A DNA stretch of 64,000 bases from Stappia indica (GTDB taxonomy: Bacteria; Pseudomonadota; Alphaproteobacteria; Rhizobiales; Stappiaceae): positions 186,001-250,000 of the forward strand of contig NZ_MBQE01000005.1 in assembly GCF_001696535.1 (NCBI RefSeq), in the 5' to 3' direction. The notes below the pieces were generated by a model that worked only from the letters and a program-made list of their open reading frames with translations, was not told the DNA's origin and did no database searches. How positions within the stretch are numbered: the first letter of the stretch is position 1; each line of letters starts with the position of its first letter. The position numbers and the translations under genes are program-made. Shown here in pieces: positions 1-7,409 of this stretch.

Positions 1-68
1 AGCGCCACGCGCGCGCTCAGGCGCAGGCCGAGACGGCGGGCGCGGGCGGAAAACGGCGTGCTGGACAT
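1..68 (-). CDS. N-terminal fragment of an unidentified protein
   Basis: An ATG at 66-68 on the minus strand is preceded by an AGAGGT ribosome binding site about eight bases upstream. The reading frame stays open to the window edge, giving only about 22 residues (MSSTPFSARARRLGLRLSA...). The start is rich in Arg and Leu, which would suit an inner-membrane or regulatory protein, but no family can be assigned. It lies downstream of, and in the same direction as, the SDR gene, from which it is separated by a strong terminator. Confidence 0.45.
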   Translation of the reverse strand, partial: MSSTPFSARARRLGLRLSARVA

Positions 69-112
69 CGGGGGGACCTCTTGGCGTGCCACGTCGCGAA
101 AACAGGCCGCCG

Positions 113-149
113 AAAAAAAGCGGCCGCCGCCATCGTAGAGGGCGGCGGC
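113..149 (-). terminator. Rho-independent terminator after the SDR gene
   Basis: A perfect 9-bp GC stem (arms 123-131 and 141-149) with an 8-base loop is followed on the minus strand by seven consecutive T (A-run at 113-119). It closes the GntR-PhyH-SDR transcription unit and separates it from the partial gene at the left edge. Confidence 0.85.
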
Positions 150-238
150 GAAGCGGGGCAAGCCGGTAAAACCTGCGGCTGCAGGCATGGTCCCCCGGGA
201 TTATCGCCCGACAGTCCGGGGGGTTGCCGCGGAGCCCC

Positions 239-1051
239 TTAGGGCGAGACGCAGGTCGCGGTCAGGCCGCCATCCACCACCAGCTCCTGGGCGGTGATGT
301 AGCGGGCCTCGTCCGAGGCGAGGAACAGCGCCGCGTTGGCCGTATCCCAGGCATCGCCCATGTGCCCCATCGGGCACTGCGCATCGCGCCGAGCGATCAT
401 CTCCTCCTCCCCGCCATAGGAGGCGGCGAGCGGCTTGCGGATCATCGGCGTGTTCATCAGCCCCGGCGAGACGCAGTTGGCGCGGATGCCGAGCGGCGCA
501 TATTGCAGGGCGATGTTGCGGGTGAGCCCGACGATCGCCGCCTTGGACGCCGAATAGGCGGCATAGGGAAAGCCGATATAGCGGGAGGCGGCGATCGAGG
601 CGACGTTGACGATGGCGCCGCTGCGCTGGCGCTCCATCACCGGCAGCACATGCTTGCAGGTGAGGAAGATGCTGGTCTGGTTGATCGCGATCACCCGGTT
701 CCAGCTCTCCTCCGAGGCTTCCACCGGGCCGCCGGTCTCCGAGATGCCGACATTGTTGTGCAGGATGTCGATGCGGCCGAACTGCGCAAGGCAGGCCTCG
801 ACCATCGCCGCGATGTCGGCGGAGGAGGAGACGTCCGCCTGCGCCGTCTCGCAGGTCCCGCCTTCGGAGCGGATGATGTCGCGCGTCTCGGCCGCCGCGC
901 GTTCATCGCGGTCGACGGCGAGGATGCGCGCGCCGCTGCGCGCGAAGAGGACCGCTGTCGCCTTGCCGTTGCCCCAGCCCTCTCCCGAGGATCCGGCGCC
1001 GACGACGATGGCGACCTTGCCGGCCAGTCGGCCAGCCGAAGTATCTGTCAT
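239..1051 (-). CDS. SDR-family NAD(P)-dependent oxidoreductase
   Basis: A 270-residue classical short-chain dehydrogenase/reductase. It has the Rossmann glycine-rich loop GAGSSGEGWGNG (about 18-29), an NNVG motif (99-102, usual form NNAG), a catalytic Asn in AIN (124), Ser 152 and the YSASK motif with Tyr166/Lys170. The frame is open further upstream, but the ATG at 1051 gives the normal SDR N-terminus and length. It lies downstream of a PhyH-type dioxygenase and a GntR regulator on the same strand. The family oxidises hydroxyls to ketones or the reverse. Here it could act on the product of the hydroxylase, which is inference; the substrate is unknown. The extended glycine loop is slightly unusual. 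Confidence 0.88.
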   Translation of the reverse strand: MTDTSAGRLAGKVAIVVGAGSSGEGWGNGKATAVLFARSGARILAVDRDERAAAETRDIIRSEGGTCETAQADVSSSADIAAMVEACLAQFGRIDILHNNVGISETGGPVEASEESWNRVIAINQTSIFLTCKHVLPVMERQRSGAIVNVASIAASRYIGFPYAAYSASKAAIVGLTRNIALQYAPLGIRANCVSPGLMNTPMIRKPLAASYGGEEEMIARRDAQCPMGHMGDAWDTANAALFLASDEARYITAQELVVDGGLTATCVSP

Positions 1052-1123
1052 GTGGAAACCGTCCGTTCTGATGTCCCGACACGAAAAGACCGGGGCGGGC
1101 TCGGCCCGTCCCGGATCGCAAGG

Positions 1124-1154
1124 AAAAGCCGGAGCGGATCGCCTCCGCTCCGGC
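1124..1154 (-). terminator. Terminator-like hairpin between PhyH and SDR genes
   Basis: A perfect 11-bp stem (1128-1138 with 1144-1154, 5-base loop) is followed on the minus strand by TTTT. It may act as a partial terminator or as an mRNA 3'-end stabiliser, lowering SDR expression relative to the dioxygenase. Confidence 0.55.
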
Positions 1155-1170
1155 CTGTCACGTTCGGCGG

Positions 1171-1971
1171 TTACTCGGCCGCTTCGCGCATGGACATTGC
1201 GTAGCGCTGCAGCGCGTCGTCCTCGACCGGCTCGATCGGCGTGAAATCGCGATGGGCGATGTATTCCGGCCGGGTCGGCTTGCGGATCGCGTTGGAAACG
1301 GTGGAGAGCGTCAGGTAGACGATCTTGCGCGGGTAGGGCGTGATGTTGCCCGACGAGCCGTGCACCAGGTTGCCGTGGTGGATCAGCAAGCCGCCGGCCT
1401 TGCCGGTCGGGGCGACGATGCCGCCCTTGGCGGCGAGCTCGGTCACGGTGTCGTTGTCGAGCGTCCAAAGGCCATAGCTGGTTGTCGTGGTGTCGTATTC
1501 CGACTTGAGCTGGCCGTGGGTGTGCGAACCGCCGATCAGCATGAGCGGGCCGTTGATCGGCAGCACGTCGTCGAGGAACACCGAGATGTTCATCGCCCGC
1601 GGCTCGGGCATGCCGTCATCCTTGTGCCAGGTCGGGAAGTCCTGGTGCCACTGCCAGACGTCGCCGGTGAAGGCGGCCTTCGCGTTCACCTTGAACTGGT
1701 GCATGTAGAGCTCTTCGCCGAAGATCTGGCGCACCGGTTCGATGAGGCGGGGATGGCGGCCGAGCAGGCGGAACGCCTCGTTGTAGGTGTGGCAGGCAAA
1801 GGCCGTGCGCGGCGTGCCGTCCTTCTCGCGCCAGATCTCCTTGCGGTCCTCGTCGAAGATGCCGGACGCCGCCTCGCGCAGCACCTCGACCTCTTCCGGC
1901 GAGAACGCCTCGGGCAGGAAAAGAAAGCCGTGGCGGTTGAATTCGTCCTGTTGTTCCTGCGTCAGCTTCAT
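1171..1971 (-). CDS. PhyH-family Fe(II)/2-oxoglutarate dioxygenase
   Basis: A 266-residue phytanoyl-CoA dioxygenase (PhyH) superfamily protein. Visible iron ligands are His109 and Asp111 in WHQDF and His204 in NLVHGSSGN; Arg215 in PYPRK should bind the 2-oxoglutarate carboxylate. The stretch around 108-125 (WHQDFPTWHKDDGMPEPR) resembles the ectoine hydroxylase (EctD) signature, followed by NGPLMLIGGSH as in EctD. No ectABC genes are nearby, so an EctD assignment is not made. The start at 1971 is chosen for its AGGAGG site eight bases upstream; the frame extends eight codons further. Its setting next to a phosphonate-type importer recalls PhnY and HtxA, PhyH enzymes that oxidise 2-aminoethylphosphonate and hypophosphite, but the substrate is unproven. 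Confidence 0.88.
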   Translation of the reverse strand: MKLTQEQQDEFNRHGFLFLPEAFSPEEVEVLREAASGIFDEDRKEIWREKDGTPRTAFACHTYNEAFRLLGRHPRLIEPVRQIFGEELYMHQFKVNAKAAFTGDVWQWHQDFPTWHKDDGMPEPRAMNISVFLDDVLPINGPLMLIGGSHTHGQLKSEYDTTTTSYGLWTLDNDTVTELAAKGGIVAPTGKAGGLLIHHGNLVHGSSGNITPYPRKIVYLTLSTVSNAIRKPTRPEYIAHRDFTPIEPVEDDALQRYAMSMREAAE

Positions 1972-2000
1972 GTGGCGTTCCTCCTCTTGGGTCACGGCCT

Positions 2001-2696
2001 TCAGGCCGTGTTCTTCAAAGACTGCCTGGCGGTGAGGCGGGCCTCCGTCTCCTTGCCGGCATTTTCCGCGTGGGCCCTGGCGGCGCCTTCCGCGGCTGCG
2101 TCGCCGGCTGCGATGAGCCGGGCGATCTCGGTGTGGTGCTCCCAGGCGGATTCGCGGAAGCCGCCGATGTCCAGCACCAGCCGCATGGAGCGCATCATGT
2201 GCGAGAACTGCGGCTCGAGCGTCTCGGCGATCCGGCGGTTGCCGGACATGACGATGACCTGGTTGTGGAAGTCGACGTCGAGCGCGATCCGTTCCACGAC
2301 GGGCGTGTCGTCGCCGAAACTGTCGGCCTGGTGCAGGATCGCGGCGAGCTTCTTCAGCTCGGCCTCCGGCATGCGGCCCTCGGCGACCCGCGCGGCGGCA
2401 AGGCCGGCGGCCAGCCCGTCCAGCGCGGCGCGGACCTGGTAGATCTCGCGAAGATGCGCCGGGTCGATCTCGGTGACCTTGAGCCCCTTGCGCCCGGTCT
2501 CCTCGACCAGCCCGTCGCGCTTGAGCAGCTGCAGCGCATGGCTGACCGGCTGGCGCGACACGCCGAGCCGCTCGGCGAGCTCCGCCTGGCGGATGCGCTC
2601 GCCCGGCGCGAGGTCGGCCAGCGCGATGGCCTGACGCAGCCGCTCGTAGACGCGGTCCACCAGGATCGGGCTCTGGTCGATGAGTTTCATGGGCAT
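2001..2696 (-). CDS. GntR-family transcriptional regulator (FCD type)
   Basis: A 231-residue regulator with an N-terminal GntR winged helix (about 10-75: VYERLRQAIALADLAPGERI, then RQAELAERLGVSRQPVSHALQLL). The C-terminal all-helical FCD effector domain shows the expected metal or ligand residues (DVDFH near 137-141, HHTEIARLI, ARAHAENA). The ATG at 2696 has an AAGGA site eight bases before it. The open frame continues upstream to 3206, but that part is Pro/Thr/Ser-rich low-complexity sequence that does not look coded. FCD regulators usually repress a neighbouring catabolic operon and are released by its substrate. It probably controls the dioxygenase-SDR genes and possibly the divergent transporter. 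Confidence 0.88.
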   Translation of the reverse strand: MPMKLIDQSPILVDRVYERLRQAIALADLAPGERIRQAELAERLGVSRQPVSHALQLLKRDGLVEETGRKGLKVTEIDPAHLREIYQVRAALDGLAAGLAAARVAEGRMPEAELKKLAAILHQADSFGDDTPVVERIALDVDFHNQVIVMSGNRRIAETLEPQFSHMMRSMRLVLDIGGFRESAWEHHTEIARLIAAGDAAAEGAARAHAENAGKETEARLTARQSLKNTA

Positions 2697-3030
2697 GCCT
2701 TGCGTCCTTCCCCTCACGGTCCTTGCGGACATCGCAATGAAGCGCAGCCGGCGCGAGAGCACCCGGGCGGATCCCCGGGGGCTGGTTGGCGGCCTGTCCG
2801 GCGCGGTGCCGGGACAGGCTGGAGGAACGGCTGCGTCACCGCAATGCGCCGCAGGTATGACATGGGAGGCCTGTTCGGCACACCCGGTGACGCGCGTTCC
2901 GGGACGGACCTGTCCCTGACCTGGCCGGGATGCGGCCAAGCTCTCCGTACTCTCCGCTGAGGCCGTTCGGGCCGGCGGTCTGGCGATGGGGCCCTCAGGC
3001 CGGGTGTCTCGGGCCGGATATCCGGCGGTA

Positions 3031-3096
3031 TCAGATGTGCCGACCTCCGGTGTGCCGGGTTCCGATGTGCCCGGGACCTCCGATCTGCCGGGTGTC
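3031..3096. repeat. Degenerate tandem repeat, units of 15-18 bp
   Basis: Four adjoining units share the pattern TCCGRTGTGCCGGG: 3031-3045, 3046-3060, 3061-3078 and 3079-3096. Units are 15, 15, 18 and 18 bases long, all multiples of three. On the minus strand they lie in frame with the GntR gene and would encode Gly/Pro/Ser/Thr-rich peptide, but coding is not supported. Function unknown. Confidence 0.5.
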
Positions 3097-3163
3097 TCTG
3101 GCTGTTCGCGTGTCCGGTCCCGCGGGATCTTTGCCCTGTCGGGAGGAGTGGTTCGGCTGTTCA

Positions 3164-3244
3164 GGAATTCGGAATTCCAAATTCCAACGACGCCACCCTG
3201 CCTCACGGAACCCGGCCTGTCAACAGTTCGGAATTCCGAATTCC
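3164..3244. repeat. Inverted pair of 15-bp GGAATTCGGAATTCC elements
   Basis: GGAATTCGGAATTCC at 3164-3178 is the exact reverse complement of GGAATTCCGAATTCC at 3230-3244. A further half-unit AATTCC follows the first copy. Each element itself contains the palindrome GGAATTCC. The low GC content stands out from the surroundings. Possible roles are a pair of operator sites that loop, or a mobile-element remnant. Confidence 0.6.
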
Positions 3245-3657
3245 ATTATCGGCCTCACGGGGGCATGTGCTTTGGAAGCGATTCGGGGTGTGCCGGGAGA
3301 GGATGGCGCGCAGCCGGACCGCGTCGCTCCGCCGCGGCCTTGGAATGGGCCGTCGGCATCTGCGCACACCAGAGGAAGGTTGGCTCGCAAAGGAGTTTTG
3401 CCGGCTTATCTTGCAGCATTCCCAAGGGGAAGGTGTCCCGCGATGCGGCGCCCTGAGGCGAGGCCGGGTGCCGGGATCGGGGTGCGGTGCGCGGCAGGGC
3501 GAAGCAATCCGACCTCGGGTCCTGCATCGTCCCGGCCGCTTTCCGGCCCGGCCTTGCGCGCGGAACCCGGCGTGCGGCGGCAGCGCTGCGGACGGTCGCC
3601 GCGAGGTGCATCCCCTACAGGAAACTTCGCCGCCTCAAGGTCTTGACGCGGCTAAGA

Positions 3658-3689
3658 TTGTCATCCAGCCTTCACGCAGGACGCATAAC
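3658..3689 (+). promoter_or_regulatory. Candidate Pho box and -10 element upstream of phnD-like gene
   Basis: TTGTCAT (3658-3664), a 4-base spacer, and CCTTCAC (3669-3675) match the two direct heptamers of the PhoB box (CTGTCAT-N4-CTGTCAT) at 6 of 7 and about 4 of 7 positions. CATAAC at 3684-3689 could be the -10 hexamer, eight bases after the box, so the box would replace the -35 as at PhoB-activated promoters. The match to the second half is weak, so this is a proposal. Confidence 0.4.
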
Positions 3690-3740
3690 AGACATCCGGT
3701 CCAGAACGGATGCAGATCGCGCCCCAGTGGAGGAACATAG

Positions 3741-4715
3741 ATGACCATTCACCTGACGAAGCTCGCCGGTGCGGCGAGCGTTGCCGCCTTGCTTGCCGGC
3801 CTGATCGCCGCCACGCCCGCGCAGGCCGAATTCAAGCTCGACAGCCGCTACACCGATGCCGACGGCGACCTGATCGCCGACATCCCGACCGATCCGGCGC
3901 AGCAGATCGATCCCTCGACGCTGATCTTCGCCTATACCCCGGTCGAGGACCCGGCCGTCTATGCCGAGGCCTGGGCCGACTTCCTGGCGCATATGGAAAG
4001 CGTCACCGGCAAGAAGGTGCAGTTCTTCCCGGTCCAGTCGAACGCCGCCCAGATCGAGGCGATGCGTGCCGGCCGCCTGCACATCGCCGGCTTCAACACC
4101 GGATCCAACCCGCTCGCCGTCGCCTGCGCCGGCTTCCGCCCCTTCACGATGATGGCCAAGGCCGACGGCAGCTTCGGCTACGAGATGGAAATCATCACCT
4201 ATCCGGGCTCGGGCATCGAGAAGCCGGAAGACATCAAGGGCAAGACCCTGGCCTTCACCGCCGAGACCTCGAATTCCGGCTTCAAGGCGCCGTCCGCGCT
4301 GCTGAAGGCCGAGTACGGCCTCGTCTCCGGCACCGACTACGAGCCGGCCTTCTCCGGCAAGCACGACAACTCGGTGCTCGGCGTCGCCAACAAGGACTAT
4401 CCGGCGGCCGCCATCGCCAACTCCGTCATGCATCGCATGATCGAGCGCGAGGTGATCAAGCCCGAGCAGGTGGTCAGCATCTACAAGTCGCAGACCTTCC
4501 CGACCACCGGCTACGGCGTTGCCTACAACCTGAAGCCGGAGCTGCAGGAGAAGATCAAGGAAGGCTTCGCCACCTTCAAGTGGGAAGGCTCGTCGCTGGA
4601 GAAGGAGTTCTCCAAGTCGGGCGAGGCGCAGTTCATCCCGATCACCTTCAAGGACAACTGGTCCGTCATCCGTCAGATCGACGAGGCGAACGACGTTTCC
4701 TACAACTGCCAGTAA
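3741..4715 (+). CDS. phnD: PhnD-like phosphonate/phosphite ABC transporter substrate-binding protein
   Basis: A 324-residue periplasmic protein. Residues 1-29 form a Sec signal peptide ending APAQA-like (ATPAQA|EF). The mature part is a PhnD-type bilobed binding protein (PF12974): LIFAYTPVEDP, QSNAAQIEAMRAGRLHIAGFNTGS, the ligand-loop ETSNSGFKAP (about 171-180) that corresponds to the STSG phosphate-clamping loop, and SGKHDNSVLGVANKDYPAAAIANSV with the conserved His. A GGAGGA site lies seven bases before the ATG. It heads an operon with ATPase and two permease genes. The family binds phosphonates, phosphite or hypophosphite; some relatives have other ligands. The unusual linker DADGDLIADIPTDPAQ after the signal peptide is typical of a distinct PhnD subgroup. 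Confidence 0.85.
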   Translation: MTIHLTKLAGAASVAALLAGLIAATPAQAEFKLDSRYTDADGDLIADIPTDPAQQIDPSTLIFAYTPVEDPAVYAEAWADFLAHMESVTGKKVQFFPVQSNAAQIEAMRAGRLHIAGFNTGSNPLAVACAGFRPFTMMAKADGSFGYEMEIITYPGSGIEKPEDIKGKTLAFTAETSNSGFKAPSALLKAEYGLVSGTDYEPAFSGKHDNSVLGVANKDYPAAAIANSVMHRMIEREVIKPEQVVSIYKSQTFPTTGYGVAYNLKPELQEKIKEGFATFKWEGSSLEKEFSKSGEAQFIPITFKDNWSVIRQIDEANDVSYNCQ

Positions 4716-4743
4716 GGCATGAACGGTAACACCGTGACCGGCC

Positions 4744-4782
4744 GGACGGGGCGTGTGGGGGATCCTCTCCCGCGCCCCGTCC
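4744..4782 (+). other. Intercistronic stem-loop after phnD-like gene
   Basis: A perfect 10-bp stem (4744-4753 with 4773-4782, GGACGGGGCG/CGCCCCGTCC) lies between the binding-protein gene and the ATPase gene, with no T-tract. Such hairpins commonly protect the abundant binding-protein message from 3' decay and so set the binding protein to transporter ratio. Confidence 0.6.
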
Positions 4783-4850
4783 GTGCCCCTTGCGCGCTGC
4801 CCTGACCCGGCAGACCCGGCCGCACAGGCCCTCTCTCCCCGGATCCCCGC

Positions 4851-5669
4851 ATGCTGACAGTCGAAGCGCTTACCAAGACCTACAAGACCGGCGACAAGGC
4901 CCTCCGGTCGGTCAGTTTCACCGTGCCGAAGGGGCAGGTCGTCGGCCTGATCGGGCCGTCCGGCGCCGGCAAGTCGACCCTCATCCGCTGCATCAACCGC
5001 CTGGTCGAGCCGAGCGAGGGGCGGGTGCTGCTGAACGATCTCGACATTACCGGCCTGCCGGCCGGCGGCCTGCGCCGGGCGCGCCGCCAGATCGGCATGA
5101 TCTTCCAGGAATATGCCCTGGTCGAACGCCTGTCGGTGATGGAGAACGTGCTGTCGGGACGCCTCGGCTATGTCGGCTTCTGGCGCTCCTTCCTGCGCCG
5201 CTTTCCCGGCGAGGACGTGGAGAACGCCTTCCGCCTGCTCGACCGCGTCGGCCTGATCGACCATGCCGACAAGCGCGCCGACGCGCTGTCGGGCGGCCAG
5301 CGCCAGCGCGTCGGCATCGCCCGTGCGCTCGCCCAGGATCCCGAGCTGCTGCTGATCGACGAGCCGACCGCCTCGCTCGATCCCAAGACCTCGCGCCAGA
5401 TCATGCGCCTGATCGTCGAGATCTGTGCCGAGCGCGGCCTGCCGGCGATCATCAACATCCACGACGTGGTGCTGGCCCAGCAGTTCACCCAGCGCATCAT
5501 CGGCCTGCAGGCCGGCCAGATCGTCTTCGACGGCACGCCGGACCTGCTCGACGAAGGCGTGCTCACCCGCATCTACGGCGAGGAGGACTGGACAGCCATG
5601 CGCCGCGCGGCGGAAGAGGACGACCACGCCGAGCGCGACGCGGCCGAACGCATGGCCGGGATGGTCTGA
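4851..5669 (+). CDS. phnC: PhnC-like ABC transporter ATP-binding protein
   Basis: A 272-residue ABC ATPase of the phosphonate importer subfamily. Walker A is GPSGAGKST (35-43), the Q-loop is in [24 protein letters not shown], which is typical of PhnC. The ABC signature is [15 protein letters not shown] (near 145), Walker B is [12 protein letters not shown], and the switch His is in [11 protein letters not shown]. It energises import across the inner membrane together with the two permeases downstream. The stop lies three bases before the next start, so the genes are translationally close. The C-terminal tail (about 235-272) is charged and longer than in many PhnC proteins. Confidence 0.88.
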   Translation: MLTVEALTKTYKTGDKALRSVSFTVPKGQVVGLIGPSGAGKSTLIRCINRLVEPSEGRVLLNDLDITGLPAGGLRRARRQIGMIFQEYALVERLSVMENVLSGRLGYVGFWRSFLRRFPGEDVENAFRLLDRVGLIDHADKRADALSGGQRQRVGIARALAQDPELLLIDEPTASLDPKTSRQIMRLIVEICAERGLPAIINIHDVVLAQQFTQRIIGLQAGQIVFDGTPDLLDEGVLTRIYGEEDWTAMRRAAEEDDHAERDAAERMAGMV

Positions 5670-5672
5670 GCC

Positions 5673-6485
5673 ATGAGCGCGACCGCAAAGGCCTATCCCC
5701 GTCGCTGGCGCCGCCCGGCGACGATGATCCCCGACCCGCGCTGGCGCTACGGGATCTACACCGTCATCGTCGTCTATCTTGTGCTGGCCATCGGCTCGGT
5801 CGACGTCAACTGGGCCCGCGTCTGGGACGGTCTCGACCGGGGCTGGCGCTTCGTCCAGGGCTTCCTGCAGCCGGACTTCACCAGCCGCTGGAAGGACATC
5901 AGCGCCGGCATGATCGAGAGCCTGACCATGACGGTCACGGCGACGGTCGCCGGCGTGCTGATCTCCGTGCCCATCGGCATCGGCGCGGCGCGCAACATCG
6001 CCCCGCGCCCGGTCTACTACATCTGCCGCGGCATCATCGCGGCGAGCCGCGCCCTGCAGGAAATCATCATCGCCATCCTGCTGGTCGCCATGTTCGGCTT
6101 CGGCCCCTTCGCCGGCTTCCTGACCCTGTCCTTCGCCACCATCGGCTTCCTGGCCAAGCTGCTGGCCGAGGACATCGAGGACATCGACGAGGCGCAGGCG
6201 GAGGCGGTGCGCGCCACCGGCGCGTCCTGGTGGCAGCTGGTCAATTACGCGGTGCAGCCGCAGGTGATGCCGCGCCTGATCGGCCTGACGCTCTACCGCT
6301 TCGACATCAATTTCCGCGAGAGCGCGGTGATCGGCATCGTCGGCGCCGGCGGCATCGGCGCGACGCTGAACACCGCCATCGACCGCTACGAATACGACAG
6401 CGCCGGAGCGATCCTGCTGATCATCATCGCCGTGGTGATGTTCGCGGAATACTCCTCCAGCTATATCCGCAAGTGGGTGCAGTGA
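5673..6485 (+). CDS. phnE: PhnE-like ABC transporter permease, first copy
   Basis: A 270-residue inner-membrane permease with about six transmembrane segments. The binding-protein-dependent transport domain includes ESLTMTVTATVAGVLISVPIGIGAARNI and the EAA loop EAQAEAVRATGASWWQLVNYAVQPQVMP (about 172-199). The motif FDINFRESAVIGIVGAGGIGATL is the hallmark of PhnE. It follows the ATPase gene and is one base from the second permease gene; the two presumably form a heterodimer. PhnE is often split into two genes in alphaproteobacteria. Confidence 0.87.
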   Translation: MSATAKAYPRRWRRPATMIPDPRWRYGIYTVIVVYLVLAIGSVDVNWARVWDGLDRGWRFVQGFLQPDFTSRWKDISAGMIESLTMTVTATVAGVLISVPIGIGAARNIAPRPVYYICRGIIAASRALQEIIIAILLVAMFGFGPFAGFLTLSFATIGFLAKLLAEDIEDIDEAQAEAVRATGASWWQLVNYAVQPQVMPRLIGLTLYRFDINFRESAVIGIVGAGGIGATLNTAIDRYEYDSAGAILLIIIAVVMFAEYSSSYIRKWVQ

Positions 6486-6486
6486 C

Positions 6487-7302
6487 ATGCCGGTGATCAA
6501 AACCGAAAGCGGCCCGGTCTGGCTCCGCCGCACCCCGCAAGCCTCCTTGCGCCTGTGGGCCGCATGGTTCGTGTTCGTCGCCCTCACCGTCTGGTGCTGG
6601 CAAGTGATGACGAAGGACACGATCTGGTACTTCGTCACGGACGCGCCGCAGCAGGCGGCCGACATCGGCTCGCGCATGTTCCCGCCGCGGCTGAGCTATA
6701 TCGAGAAGCTGATCTGGCCCTTGTGGGACACGATCAACATGGCGACGCTCGGCACCATGCTCGGTGTCGCCATCGCCACGCCCATCGCCTTCCTGGCCGC
6801 GCGCAACACGACGCCGAGCCTGATGATCGCCCGGCCCATCGCGCTGTTCATCATCGTCGCCTCGCGCTCGATCAATTCGCTGATCTGGGCGCTGCTGCTG
6901 GTCTCGATCCTGGGGCCGGGCCTTCTCGCCGGCATCATCGCCATCGCGCTGCGCTCCATCGGCTTCGTCGGCAAGCTGCTCTACGAAGCCATCGAGGAGA
7001 CGGAGGCGACGCAGATCGAGGCGGTGCAGGCGACCGGCGCCAGCGGCGCGCAGCTGCTCAACTACGGTTACTGGCCGCAGATCGCGCCGGCCTTCTGGGG
7101 CATCTCGGTGTTCCGCTGGGACATCAACATCCGCGAGAGCGCGGTGCTGGGCCTGGTCGGTGCCGGCGGTCTGGGACTGCAGCTGCAGGCCTCGCTCGCC
7201 GTGCTGGCCTGGCCGCAGGTGACGACGATCCTGCTGGTCATCCTGGCGACGGTCGTGTTCAGCGAGTGGGTGTCGGCCAAGGTCCGCCACGCCATCATCT
7301 GA
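6487..7302 (+). CDS. phnE: PhnE-like ABC transporter permease, second copy
   Basis: A 271-residue paralogue of the preceding permease with the same layout: an N-terminal segment (ASLRLWAAWFVFVALTVWCW), the transport core starting LWDTINMATLGTMLGVAIATPIAFLAARNTTPS, the EAA loop EATQIEAVQATGASGAQLLNYGYWPQIAP, and WDINIRESAVLGLVGAGGLGLQL. Its start is immediately after the previous stop. Together with the binding protein and ATPase it completes a four-gene PhnDCEE importer. No gene for C-P lyase, PhnW/PhnX or PtxD lies next to it. Confidence 0.87.
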   Translation: MPVIKTESGPVWLRRTPQASLRLWAAWFVFVALTVWCWQVMTKDTIWYFVTDAPQQAADIGSRMFPPRLSYIEKLIWPLWDTINMATLGTMLGVAIATPIAFLAARNTTPSLMIARPIALFIIVASRSINSLIWALLLVSILGPGLLAGIIAIALRSIGFVGKLLYEAIEETEATQIEAVQATGASGAQLLNYGYWPQIAPAFWGISVFRWDINIRESAVLGLVGAGGLGLQLQASLAVLAWPQVTTILLVILATVVFSEWVSAKVRHAII

Positions 7303-7357
7303 CGGACGGGGCAGGCGGGCGGGCTTTCCGGCACCGCCCGTGCGGGGCTATGGATGG

Positions 7358-7383
7358 GGGTCGGGGCGGCAGCGCCCCGACCC
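7358..7383 (+). other. Stem-loop between second permease and cupin genes
   Basis: A perfect 11-bp stem (7358-7368 with 7373-7383) with tetraloop GCAG and no T-tract. It could attenuate expression of the cupin gene or stabilise the transporter mRNA. Confidence 0.55.
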
Positions 7384-7409
7384 GCACCATCGCATCCGGA
7401 GGTTCGCCC

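Larger units (their letters stand above)
2697..3740. other. 1 kb intergenic region between regulator and transporter operon
   Basis: No convincing gene is seen here. Short frames exist on both strands but lack family resemblance and good ribosome sites. The region holds a degenerate tandem repeat (3031-3096), an inverted pair of 15-bp GGAATTC-rich elements (3164-3244), and a candidate Pho box with -10 element just upstream of the phnD-like gene. It is unusually long for a divergent promoter region in this otherwise compact sequence. Confidence 0.7.

Noticed and set aside
239-1051. Phosphite dehydrogenase PtxD
   Set aside because: PtxD belongs to the D-2-hydroxyacid dehydrogenase family; this is an SDR with YSASK, so it cannot be called PtxD.
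1171-1971. Ectoine hydroxylase EctD
   Set aside because: The WHQDF...DDGMP block is EctD-like, but no ectABC genes are nearby and the rest of the protein diverges; left as PhyH family.
2697-3206. N-terminal extension of the GntR regulator
   Set aside because: The open frame continues, but the sequence is Pro/Thr/Ser-rich, lacks homology, and the ATG at 2696 has a good ribosome site and gives normal GntR length.
3255-3611. Small minus-strand protein in the 1 kb spacer
   Set aside because: No ribosome site, no recognisable domain, and composition like other random frames in this DNA.
3672-6677. Long minus-strand open frame opposite the PhnD-C-E genes
   Set aside because: The opposite strand encodes clear ABC transporter proteins; the minus-strand product is repetitive and unrelated to any family.
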